Source of the DNA: Nectonema munidae
Taxonomy: Eukaryota; Nematomorpha; Nectonematoida; Nectonematidae
DNA: 64,000 bases
Assembly: GCA_030549495.1 (NCBI GenBank)
Contig: JAUIRK010000142.1
Span: 1,066,001-1,130,000, forward strand
Reading direction: 5' to 3'
Every line of letters starts with the position of its first letter. The stretch's first letter is position 1. Shown here piece after piece: positions 11,645-24,200 of the stretch. The notes beneath the pieces were generated by a model. The model worked only from the letters and a program-made list of their open reading frames with translations, made no database searches and was not told the origin of the DNA. Position numbers and translations under genes: made by a program.

Positions 11645-12900
11645 ATATATACCCATTTTTAAGCATGCGTAATTCAGTGGTGATATTCTCTCTGGTAATT
11701 ATTTTCAAAATTTATTTAATAAACCAACTTTAGGTGTTTAATTCACAGAAAATAATTCATTCTACAGTAACTTATATAACTCCATAGTACCTCTATCTTT
11801 TTGGCTCTTTTTATCTACGTCATATTATAATTTACAGTTATTATTATTATATTATTATTATATCTATTATTACAATATACTTTCAATAGATCTATTGATA
11901 CCTTTAATCTATTATTAAACTATTATTGATTTGATTATAAATAGTGATATAACATTTGATTTGGATGAAGGAAGGCGTAGATGCCGAAAAATTTATTGTT
12001 GTAAACATCAGTGTTGGCTTGGAAAGTAAGCATTGGAGTGGAATAAGAAGAGTCAAGAGGGTGTGTGAATATATGAGATAAGCAATGGAGAGCGGTTGGT
12101 AGGGAATGAGGTAGATGGAAATAAGGAGTTTGAAGCATATGTAAGAAAATAAAGAGGAAAATGTGATCCAACTATGTTCGAAGGTATATTTCAAGGTAGA
12201 AAGAAAATTAAAAGAGTTATTATATCTATATAAATTAAGGATTTTAGAAAGTAAAAAAAGAATAAATAAAGAGGAGGGACTGAATTTTAATAGTGAAAGA
12301 TATTAAGGAGAAGAAGATAGAAAAAAAGGTAAAAATAATAGTGAAAATAAATATGATAAAACATAAGATTGAAATCAAGTAATTTATTGAAAAGATAGGA
12401 AATAAGGAGAATAACCTTCTAGGGTCAGAGGGATAGTATTGCTATGCACTATGGTGATATAAAAAGATAATTACAGAGTAAGGTTGGAAAGAAAAAAAAG
12501 CAAAATTATAGATTTTAAAAGAATAAATAAGTTTGGAGAGCCAAACAGTAATTCTTTTAATTTTTTTTAAAGGAATGTTGCGAATGTATTTTATTTCCTA
12601 AGGTAGAATATTCCAGATCCTAATGGAGTCCCTAAGATTTTATAGAGAGAGAGAGAGAGTTTATTTTGCCATACACATTAACAACATGGTAAAATAAAAT
12701 ATTTTTGAACAGAAAAAAAGGAGAACATAAAAAGAGAAGTATTTGATATATAAAAATATATGCAAGGAAGTTTAAAATGTCAATACTGAATGCTATGCAT
12801 GATCTTTCCTAAACAATTATGTATTTAAAAAGGGAACAAATTATGAAATATATATATATATATATATATATCCATCATTATAATCATGAGAATTTTTATA
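11645..12900. other. AT-rich and purine-rich spacer, no gene
   Basis: The + strand becomes strongly purine-rich from about 12185 to 12560 (runs of gaaaga, aaagag), followed by a GAGAGAGAGAGAG tract at 12644-12658 and a TA microsatellite at 12849-12871. Minus-strand open frames at 11904-12194 are pyrimidine-skew artefacts with no motif. Confidence 0.5.
12849..12871. repeat. TA microsatellite
   Basis: An uninterrupted run of AT/TA dinucleotides. Confidence 0.8.
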
Positions 12901-12919
12901 TTACAACTTAGTTATGAAA

Positions 12920-14344
12920 GATACGTTTACAAGCAAAACAATTTAAAAAGTGCATGATGAGATATATGTGGAAAAAAATTTTATTGAATTTAAAAACTTA
13001 CCAAAATTCATTTCAACATCTTGAATGCGCCCTAAATGAGTAAATTAAATAACAACACTTTTAAACTTAAGAGAATTTTTTGTCTTTGGCTTGTTGTAAA
13101 ATGGGAGAACTAAATTGTTTGAGAATCGAAGATTATATGACGTTTTATTGTCAACCTTCAAGAACCAATTTTCAAACACTTTGGGTAAAGAATATTTAAA
13201 GTAGTTAGCTAAAAATTTCAAACTTGAAGTTTGTATATATCAGCGAACATTAAAAGATATTATCTTTGAAAAAATTTGAAGTATGGGACAAATAAGGTAA
13301 GTCAAAAACTAAACGTATGGCTTTTTTTTGCAGCCTTAATAATACCTCAAAATCTCGATATCCCCAATTATGAACACTGTAGTAAAGATGTGGGAGTAAA
13401 AGAGACTTATAAACTTTTAACCTCATTTTGTTGAGTCTATGTTTCAGTACTCCAATAATACTATTAATTTTGCTATTTATTTGTTGTATGTGTTAATCCC
13501 ATTTTAGGTTATCACTCAGTAAAATACCAAGCAAGTTAAATAGTGTAACTATATCGACTCCATAATTATCAAGGTTTACTTTTTTTGTTTTTGACTTTGA
13601 AAAATACATAGCTTTTGATTTTGATCTATTAAGTAATTGTCCATTAAAACTAAACCATTCGAAAACAGTATAAATTGAAATATCCAACTTATCATAACTT
13701 TCAAATTCATTAATGACAGAGTCATTCAATTTCAAAAGTAACGTCAAATCATCAGCATAAAGAAGATGAAGAGTATTGTAATTTAAAAATTGCAAATCAT
13801 TGATAAAAATTGTGAAAAGAAGCTGCCCTATAACAGATCCCTGAGGCACGGCTGAATCCACCCTACGTTCATCTGATAAAATATTATTTATACACACTAT
13901 TTGTTTCCTGTTTTCAAGATATGATCGAAAAAATAACAAGGACTGACAATCAAAACCATATCTTTTCAATTTGTACAGAAGGAGAAAATTTGGAATTACA
14001 TCGAAAGCCCCTGAAAGATCGAAGAAAATACACACAACTGCTTCATTTTTATCTAAAGAGGAAATTATAGAATCAAGAAAAAAAGTGTGCAAATGTTGTG
14101 TTGAGTGGAACTTTTTAAAACCAAATTGTTTATCATAAAACAAACCGTTTGAAGAAAAATTGGAATAAACTCTTTTGAAGATAATTTTCTCAAAATTTTT
14201 TGAAAATACACTTACTAAACTTATTCGTCTGTAGTTTGATAAAACTAATTTGTCTCCTTTTTTGTGAACTGGAACAACTTTAGATATTTTAAAGGAAGAT
14301 GGGAAAATACATAAAAGAGCAGAGTAATACAAAATGCAGTTCAT
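12920..14344 (-). pseudogene. CR1/jockey-like LINE reverse transcriptase fragment
   Basis: An open frame of 283 codons (14344-13493) contains the RT core: ISKVVPVHKKGDK, SNYRRISLVSVFSK, CIFFDLSGAFDVI, FFRSYLENRKQIV, DSAVPQGSVIGQLLF and the catalytic LLYADDLTLLL. After a stop at 13493 the C-terminal part continues in other frames down to about 12920 (LKVYKSLLLPHLYYSVHNWG, LLRLQKKAIRLVFDL, TSYNLRFSN). The FDLSxAFDxxxH, VPQGSxxGPLLF and Y-ADD boxes with an LQKKAIR thumb are typical of CR1/jockey/Rex-like LINEs. The endonuclease and 5' part are absent, as is usual for 5'-truncated insertions. It lies about 590 bases upstream of the ARMC5 start. Confidence 0.85.
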
Positions 14345-14929
14345 TTAGATTAAGTATATTTCGCTAAAAGCAAAAGATATTAAACTAAAAGCAAACTTAT
14401 TCAGCATAATTGAAATTATAATAATAAACACAACACAGTATCTATCACTTTACCGATTTTTTATATAAGCTATATCTTCATTCTTTTTTATAACTAAATA
14501 TTTTCAGAATTCTAATTTTACAACAAAGCCTAACCATTACTTGTTTGTTTTTGATCGATGTCATTTATGTAAATAACAATCTGCCTTGACTGACGAGACA
14601 GAAAACTCTTAATACCGGTGTTGGATTGATTTTCTTATATGATGACGCTAATCAAACCTGCCAACTACCAAAAAATTCAATTCTAATTTGATTTTAAACG
14701 AATTTTCGACTCAACGAGCCTTATCAAGTTGAACTAAATGTAGAAGATTTTATAACCAACAATTTTGAAAATAATTATTTAGAAAAATATAAATAATAGA
14801 AAAGGTAAACAAAATCAAGAATAGATAAAAAATATCTGAAATAAATATTTTTTTTTGATACCTTATTTATCCTAAGTTTAAAATTTATTCAAGTCTTGAT
14901 GAAATACTCATTTTTTATTTTCTAAAACT

Positions 14930-15208
14930 ATGGATAAAAATGAAAAAAATTATTTGGGAAATAACGATGAGGAAATTTTTCAGACTTTGAAAATATTAAA
15001 AAAAAAATATTTTAATTGTGAAAAATTTGTGGAGTCTACAAACGTTCCAAAAATAACTATATTCAGTTTGACCTCTTTACTGAATTGCCATAAAAAAAAG
15101 AATAAAGATAACAAAAATTTTGATTCAAATAGCCTTTCTTCAAAAACTCTTTCATTAACTTTAAGTTTATTAGCGAATGTTTTCTTAGACCCTCAAACTC
15201 TTTCGTAC
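14930..15208 (+). CDS. ARMC5: ARMC5 exon 1
   Basis: ATG at 14930 opens 93 codons, and the donor GTAAGT at 15209 is a perfect consensus. The residues FQTLKILKKKYFNCEKF match the human segment ALRTRHIKAAGGIERF, and KTLSLTLSLLANVFLD matches KTLDLALSILADCCTE, the first armadillo helices of ARMC5. The open frame runs on past the donor for 75 codons, but the residues there lose all armadillo character, which supports splicing at 15209. Confidence 0.7.
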
Positions 15209-18200
15209 GTAAGTCGTTTATCGTCTAAGCTTAATCAAACATCAAATTACTTTATTTTTTATAATAAAATATCAAGAGAAAAACAGTTTTTAACTTTTTT
15301 TAATTACATTCTTCGATTCTCAAACATATTTCTTACCCAATGTTCTCTATCACTATGCAATGTAACATTAATAATTTATAGTATTTTACCTTTTATCTTG
15401 AAAAGCACCTATTATAGTTTTTGGTGTTTACTGTAAGGCCATGCATGATGACACACTTATTTTTTTTGGAGACTGACCGTTAACAAATTTTTCTGGAACA
15501 AATTTAAATATTTTTATCCTATTCTGTTTCTTCAAGTGAAATAGATGTCTTAACCTTATCAGTGACGGGGGCTATTTTACCCCCCCCCCCCCCTGCCTCA
15601 ACTAAAATTTCTCTTGTACCAAATTGGCTGCATCTTTTGCTACCATACTTCGTGACATTTCGTAAAATTGATATCTCCATCTTTTGATACCATTTTCAAG
15701 GCAGTTAAACGACCTTTTTATGTCTTGATCTGTCAATCAAAAGAACTTTTTCACCAAAATTCTGACAGTATCTCTAGTTAAGCTTATAACTTTGGTTCTA
15801 TATTATATACTCGTTTGAAAGTTTATAAATATATACAGTTTTGAACACATAACACTTTATAGTTTAAATTTTTTCAAAATCATGGTTACTTTTTTGGAAA
15901 TGTCAATCAAAATTTTGATTGATGAGAATATATCTAATAAAATATACCTTCAAATTTTACATGAAATATATTTTTTTATATCAAATCGGGCTTCATTTTG
16001 GAATTTAGAAATTGAAAATATCTATAAGTGTGTAACAAACTTGCGGTTTACTTCTAAAATCTGTCTCTGAAAACATTCATTCAAATTTTACATGGAATTA
16101 TATATTATTATAACAAATCAACAATCGCAATTTAATTTATAAATTCTTTTTGCATTTATAATTTGAAAATGCTAATCAATGTAAAACAAATTTGCGGTTT
16201 ATTTTTAAAATCTGTCTCCGAGAACATTAATTAAAATTTTACATAAAATATACACGCTTTATAACAAATCAACAATGCCAATTTCATTTATGGATTGTTT
16301 TTTATTTAGAATTTAAAAATACTTATAAGTGTGAAACAAAGTTGCGGTTTATTTTTAAAATCTGTCTCTGAGAACATTCATTCAAATTTTAAATGAAATA
16401 CACACGTTTTTATAACAAATCAACAATTCCAATTATAGATTGTTTTTGGATTTAGAATTTGAAAGTACTTGTAAGCGTGAATCAAATTTGCAAATCAGGT
16501 GTTTTACACATATGTACGCATTTTCAAGTAGATTGAATCCAACAGTGATGTTTATTTTTTATAAAAATTAATTATACCTGTCAAAAAATGATTGACATAT
16601 GACGCTTCAACTGAAATAAAGGACTTCATGATTAAATAGTTATACGTAGCTATATATGTAATTTATTTTGTCATAGAACAAATAGAATTATAAATAGGCA
16701 AAACAAAATTGCAAAAAAGAAAATATAACTGAAAATGATATAGAACTAAAACGGGATTTTATACCGAATTCAAAGAGGTGATTTTTTTAATGGAATTAAA
16801 TACCAAACAAGGAACCTGTAGAGGCATATTTTGATGCGCATCATTTTATTTGAAGGAGAAAGACAGTTCGTTTATACCATTCACTCTACAATATCTCGAT
16901 ACAAGCTGAATCGGTCAATTTAAATAAGTTTCGTGCTTGACCATTTTGAGAAAGTTTTATACGTATAATCAAACAATATACAAATGAACGAAGATGATAA
17001 AGTTGAAACATAATTTATTTATAATAAAAATTTGATCGTTTTTTATATCTAATCATTTGGTTGTCGTATCGTTTCCCTAAAATGAAAAATATTTTCACCT
17101 CAACATGAGTTTTCTGCATAAAATTTGCTATTTTATTTAATAATTACTGGCAGTATTTTAAAAAAAGTGAATGATCTCCTTTATTAAGAACTGTCAAGGA
17201 TAATAAAAATAATTTAAAAAATAAAGAGAAAAACTTTATTCGAAAATTTGTCTTTTTGATAATCAAGATTCAAAAAAACATTTCCATTTAAAAGAAATTT
17301 ACATTTCTTGGGAGAAAAAGCATTTACTCTTGCCGTATCTAATAGATAAGAAAAAGCGGCTACTGTCCATTTTTTGTTTTTCTATTTGTGGAATAATTTC
17401 TTATTCTCTGATCGACCATATCCGTTCCACCCTTGGAAAAATCGTACTGTTTAAAAATTGCAAGTTTACTTTTTTCATCGTCTACTGTAATTCCTAAAAT
17501 GGGGGTCTGGAAGTCAAAACTAATACATTTTTCTTTCCTTTTGATTTATAAAATACTACATAACTATGAATTGATAAAAATTCTCTATCTATATCCCAGC
17601 AAAACTTATAAGAAAATTCATCTCTATTATCTAAACTTTTTATACTTTGCGGAATACCTTTTCTTCTTGTGTCTATTGTACCGACTATAGTTAATCCTTT
17701 TTATAGAGCCAATCAGCTATCTCTATAGAGGTATACAAACGGTCGATGGTTAAATTTCGACCTCTCAAAGATAAATATGCAGTGATGATGCCTCTTATAA
17801 GTGTATAAGTTCTATATAATTTTTCTCAATATATACATCGTTACCTTGGCAAAACTTGGATGGCATTTTCTGAAGAAGAGGGAGCCAACTTTATATATAC
17901 AAATGTAAGAAAATTTTAGAAGTTATAACTTTATTCCTCCGAAATAGAAACTTACCAAATTTTGCATATCTGTATGCACATATAAATGGAATATTCAAAC
18001 TTTGAAAAAATTTGAAAAAATTATACATAATATTTAAAAAAACATGGTGTAATCATGCAAACTTCAGTTGAAATATAATTAACAGCGTAATTTTCATTCT
18101 ATAGTCTAAAATGAAAAAAAAAATTTTTTTAACATAAATATATGAATCAATTTTATAGTATAATGATGAGTATCAAAATTAATATTCGTGCCTCATTGGA

Positions 18201-21200
18201 AATTTTGATACTGAAAAAATTTGTTTTATTATAGATTCCAAATAAAATCTAAACTTCAAAGAGAAATAAATCATTTGTGAAATGACTAAAAATTTGAATA
18301 TAATCTTTGGAGAATAGCATGAAAACAAATCGTTCAAAATCAGTACAATATATCTGACCGCAAACATACTACGATTTTAAAAGAGTCACAAATTAATCAA
18401 AAATGTTAAAAAAAACTTTTTATAACTACTTAAATAAAGAGTTAATTTTTTCAGTTGGGCTGTCATATGTCAAACAATTTTTTGACAAGGTTGATTGATT
18501 TTTAAAAAAAATAAATGTAACCATTGTATTCAGCATACATGAAAACGGGTGTATATAAATAGAAAACTTTGTATATCCATTTAAACTAAAAGTTTCTTTT
18601 TTCAGTTGAGCTGTCATATATCAATTAATTTTTGACAAGTTTGATTGATTTTTTAAAAAATAAATGTCATGATCAGATTCGCAATCAATCATTTAGTAGG
18701 TTCGCGGGAAAATTTTGTAAAAATATGCAATCATTTAAGAAAAACCGAGGGTGCTAAAATAGCCCCCTGTCACTGAGGAAATGAAAATAGGCCGTCACTA
18801 ATAGTGTTAAGGGAACATACATATTATATAACGCAAAATTATCATTACAACTCTTTCTTTTAACGCATATATAACAAATTAATGATCCCCTTCTATACCA
18901 TTCAACTAATCCATAATCCCCTCTTCTCTTAATCCTCCATTCCCTTCTTATTGTCACCCTATTTTTCTTTATATTTGATTGCATTTTAATATTAATTAAA
19001 ATTTTTAATTGAGATTATTCAAAATTTGATACTGGTGTTTTATCTTCTATACTCAACTAACAAGTTTCTTCATACAAATGTGATTGCATCGTAAAATCTT
19101 ATTTAATTTTAATTAATAAGATTAATAAATAAGAAAAATTATTATAATTAATAAAAGATAATTAATGATTTTTAATAGAAATTTGCTTTACATTAGATTT
19201 AATTCTTGTATCAATATAACTACTTTTTTTCTGTATAGATTTGCTTGTCTTAATCACAAAATATAACCCCTCTATTTTAAGATATATAAAAATTCATTCA
19301 AAAAGAAAAGCATATGATTAATTTCAAGGGCTTGAAATTATAAATTTCAATTATCCCACATATTAAGCATATTTGAAGTACGGATACCTGAAATTTTGGC
19401 TAATGTAGGTCCTAGTGTAGTTGTGTAAAATCCGGTTTTGGTTGCTGACGAAATCAAACGACTGTTGACGGAAATTATACCGATGAATTACGCAAATTTA
19501 CGATGAGAAATTAAAATCTTTCTTTTTTAATAGATCAAAGAATATGATGTGATCTCCAAGACAAGTAATTTTTTTATATCATATAATCTTGATATAGGCA
19601 TACTTTCATCCAAAAAAATTTAAAGCAACGTTCCACTCAATTTTATTTCCTTGGTACAATTCTTCATTTCATAAGCTACTATTTTTGTTTTATATAACTT
19701 AGACTATGTAATATCCAAGTAAATTGTGACGATATGTATTCATGTGTTCCTTCTCAATGGAATGAGATGGCGTATCAATATTTTTAATGATGAAAAAATT
19801 CGTTTAATATTATTGATTGCTTTGAAAACAATTATAGAGCTATTTTAAATGTTTGCAATTGTAGAAAATTGTGATCTTTTGTAGAAGTACCCCTAGAATT
19901 TAGCAATTAGGACAACAACCTTTTTACCCAAAGATCCAATGAAAAAACTTCAAAACTGCGTAATACATTAAGTTTATTTTTCTTAAGGTAAGTCAAACCG
20001 AGCTTCGTCTATCTATTTTTTTGACCAATCAGCGGATTAGAGATTTTATATATGATGTTCCGGGTGGAAAAAACAGATTCCATTCTTCTGTCTGCCATCA
20101 TTTCCGACAAATGGGTCTCGTATAATAACATCGAAGGTATGTTGGACTACACTCATCAAACTGTTCACCTTAAGATAGGCCTATTTAGGATTGAAAAAAA
20201 TTCTCGATTTTCATTCACTTGTCAAAAAAGGAGTTTGAAAAAATTTAGATTAATTAATTATTTTTGTAAGAAAAGCAATATTTTGTCCTCGAACGGAACT
20301 CTGTGACACACACTCAAACCATGAAATCTTTCTGGCATCTGTATAAAATGCAAAACCTAAAACTTAATTTTTTTTAATTTATTATATAATTGCATTTCAT
20401 ATTTTTTAAATTTTTTGAGTGGCGGAGTTTTTTATGGTTTTTTTTATATTCAAACTGTAGCATGAAAGATGTATCTTTTTCATACTGTATTTATTTTTGA
20501 CTTTTCATGGCATATTATGTACATGAGCTACCCGATGTCTCGGTTTTACTGTTGATTAACAAAGTAATCCCGGGGGATTTAGAAGAATCCAACTTTCTCA
20601 TTCTCTAATCTTATATGTCAAAAAAGGAGTTTGAAAAATGTTAGCTCCAAATTTCAGTGTTTATCTCTTTTTTTAGTAATAAAAACTCATCTTTTACTTT
20701 CAAAGTATTTTTCATATTAATTATTTTACTAAAAATGGGAAATTTTGTTTCTGAATTTCTTCAATACCATGTTTTTTCTGTTTTGATGATATAAAAATCA
20801 CATTTACAAATTCCTACACACCAACACTAAGAATTGTTTAACGCTAATTGCCATAATTTTAATGATTAATCGCCTCGTTTCGTTTTCAATAGTATTTCTA
20901 TATTTAAAGAAGACGATTATCATTTCTAAATTAAATTTTAAAGTTATAGAGTCCGTCATTTTTCTTATGTAGTAAAAATGCTTGTAATTAAATTATATAT
21001 ATTTTTTTTGAATAAGAGTGACCTGGAGAGTTTTCAGAGCTAAGCTCCAAAATAAACTAAAATTTGCGTTTAATAGCAAAAAAGTTTCAATTCAAATGAT
21101 TTTCAATCAATAGAAAAGTTTGCTTACATTTTTCATTTATATTCCATAACATAATCTCGAGGATTACGCACTTTCGGTTCAAACTCTTTTTAATTCGCCA

Positions 21201-24200
21201 TCAAGCAGCGTTTTAAACTAGGAAGAGTCTTCTCTTCCTAGAGTACTGTAATACAGAAAATGAACTAGAAACGGAACAGCCTCTAATTCCCTTCTCTCTA
21301 ATGCCCGAATTTTCGTCGTAACAACATCGCCAGCAATTTCGTAAACAATTAACCACAAGTGTTTAGCTTTATACGTTATTCCAAGTAAGTTGTTAAAACT
21401 TCAGGGCTTATTTATTTTTGTGGTGCAGTTTTTCTCTTTGTGAGTCCTACGTGTTTAAATGCGTCTTCATGTTTGCTACTTTTTAGTTAAGTTGATGCGA
21501 CAGCATCTGGATAATGAAATTTGGCATCAAGGATTCCGGCTTCTCGCAAATTTGTCGCTGGATGCGAAGCACGCTCGTTTTATTTCGGAGAATTGTGATG
21601 TATGCTTTTTCATCTTCGTTTATTTGAAAATACACGGTATATATTTATGATGAAGAATAAAATTTACAAAAAAGGAGTTTTTATTTGGAACAAAAATTTT
21701 AATGCAAAATGATATATTTCGCTTCTTTAAACTTATGAAGTAGGTGATGACTGATGATGTATACGGCATTACAGTTATCGCAAAGTCAAACTATCAACCT
21801 GTTTCCCACACAACACTCTGGAACCTAAAGCGTATCTTCAATGAAAAAAACGTAATTAATAGGGTGAAATGCGATTCATGCACCTGCGTGTACATTGGCA
21901 GGACACAGCGTCCTCTGAAACTTCGCATGCACGAACACCAAAATAACATCAACAAATTCCTCTCCTCCGATATCCTTCCAAGTAACCCATCTGAAATGAT
22001 AACCCATATCGCCAACTACCCCTCCCATAGATTCTCCATAGACAACCCCATTATCCTACAAAAATCACTTCCCGAAAACCTACCTTTCCTAGAATCATGG
22101 CATTCCCACAAACACAAAGACTCCACCAACAGTAATTTACTTAAACCTCTCTTAACATACACCAGTTATCTTCATTACTATTAACAAAAGAAATATTCTC
22201 ACCTCACAACTAAGAAGCTGGCAAACATACCCCAAGCAATACACACTACCGTATACATCCTCGGTCATCGCCTACTTCATTTCATCAAGTTGGATGAAGC
22301 TTCTTTGAAGAAGCGAAATATATAATTTTGCATTAAAATTTTTGTTCCAAATAAAAACTTTAATATATTTATAAATAATCACTTTAAAAATTTTGGCTTT
22401 GATAACTTTTAGAGATGAATAAATGTATATCACTTATTGTATTTGTGTGAAAGCACATTAAAAATAATTTTGAAAATACTGTTCAAAGTAAATTAACCGA
22501 AATTTAGATAAACAGAAAAGACATTAGGTTTTTGGACGATTTTACAATTTTTGAAAATATTATTTTTGACTGACAGATTATACTTTTAATGAGATGGTGT
22601 GTATTCTCTGAGCCAAGAACAATTGGAGAGAAAAAGAATGTTTATCCATTTGGTGGAAAATATATAAAAACAAATCTATTGTTTGCTTAACCGCTAATTA
22701 ACCATTGATGTTCAATTTGCACCGCCCATGTTTGGATTAACGGCCTATATTTTTCGTTTCATTTTAAAAGTTATGTTCCTTTTTTGTTGTTGTTTGCCTC
22801 AAATTATGCTATCCCGTTATTGGCTTAATCTGTCAATCAAATAAAAGTAATATTTATTTGAGAATGAGTGAATCATAGGAAAATTGTAGAATTTTTGTTA
22901 CCCCTTCTCAGCAGAAACAATAATAATAATAATAGGCATAAAATCAGCCAAACTACATAAAAGTCACCCTTATGTACTGCTGGCTTCTACATATGGCTTT
23001 ATCGCTTTTAGATCCAAGTTGTTTCTCCACTTTTCTATTAAGTTTTTACCGGTTGGCGCATAAATGGATGCGTTCTAATGTTGTGTGTATGTAGGAACAA
23101 TTGAAGAGATGATGCGGGTTGCAGAATGGACAAAAGACCGTTATTATTTTAGGGGTAGGGAACCGTGTATCTGTTTTGTAGCATTCAATTACATTTTTTT
23201 TATTTTAATTGCATCGCAAAAGGGAATTGCGAAAATTTGTTCAAGCGCTAGTTTTCTAATCGAGCTTTATTTTCATTCAGGTGGTCAAGATGTTTAATTA
23301 CGTCTTCTCCAAAGTTGAAAGTGAGGAAGTTTGCATCAAGCACGGTTTGCGATTTCTGAGCATCATGTGTCAACATTCCAGATGCTGCAAAAAGGTTCTC
23401 CATTTTTCTTGCTTTTTTCCGCTCGCATCACACGTTTTCGCTATGCTTTGCTTTTTACCTATTCATCTTAAATGAAATACGCTTGTAAAAGATATTCTTT
23501 CTAGTATTTTCAAATTTTAAAACTCAGTGTCTTCAACAATTTCCTAAAAGATTTTGTGGAATCTGCTTTAAAAGTTTGTTTGCAAAAGAGAAATATTTTA
23601 AAACAGATAAAAAAAATTTTTTTTAGAAAAAAATCCTTTTTGGCAAATATGGAAAAGTGATTAGAATGCCAGCTAACAGAATTTCAATAAATGCACAGGG
23701 CATGGAAAGGAGTTGGCAATAAGTGAAGGATAGATACATCGTTTATTCAAGCAAATAGGCGGGGATATTAATTTGATTGAAAATATACTTTAGCGCAGAG
23801 TTTATCAAGGTATCAGATGGAAATCATGGAATGCCTTTTGATTACACTCCTAATCGGAAAGAATTTTTTCACAGAAAAGTACATTTCTTTAATACGCGAA
23901 AGCACACCTTCAAAAAAGTTGTTTCTGTTCCATCAAGATTTCTTATATGCAAAACAGTCGGGAAAATGGCGAAATTATCAGAAGATCTTTGTGATCAGTT
24001 TTCTTTTCGACTGCTTACCTTAAAATGTCATATTCGCACGTTTTGCAGACATTCTTAATCCCAGATTTGTTTATAACAATTTTTATTCTACTCATATCAT
24101 ACTATTTGAGATGATTTTCTGTTTAATTCAATTTTATATACACTCTTTGAATTATTATTTTTATTATGCTGCCAGTGTCTTCTGTCTTTGGTATATCAGG

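Larger units (their letters stand above)
15554..18806 (-). mobile_element. piggyBac-type element with TTAA duplication, inside ARMC5 intron
   Basis: TTAA lies at both borders (15550-15553 and 18807-18810), the invariant piggyBac target. Ends are imperfect inverted repeats: left CCTTATCAGTGACGGGGGC, right (minus strand) CACTATTAGTGACGG, and a second internal inverted match to GTGACAGGGGGCTATTTTA at 18752-18775. A decayed transposase is read on the minus strand at 17230-17950. The body also contains a roughly 150-bp tandem repeat and the AT-rich sequence found as dispersed copies elsewhere in the window. The element is inactive. Confidence 0.75.

Noticed and set aside
23777-24058. Open frame of 93 codons in the ARMC5 intron
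   Set aside because: No motif, no splice-consistent borders with neighbouring ARMC5 exons, and a second overlapping frame of similar length looks equally random.
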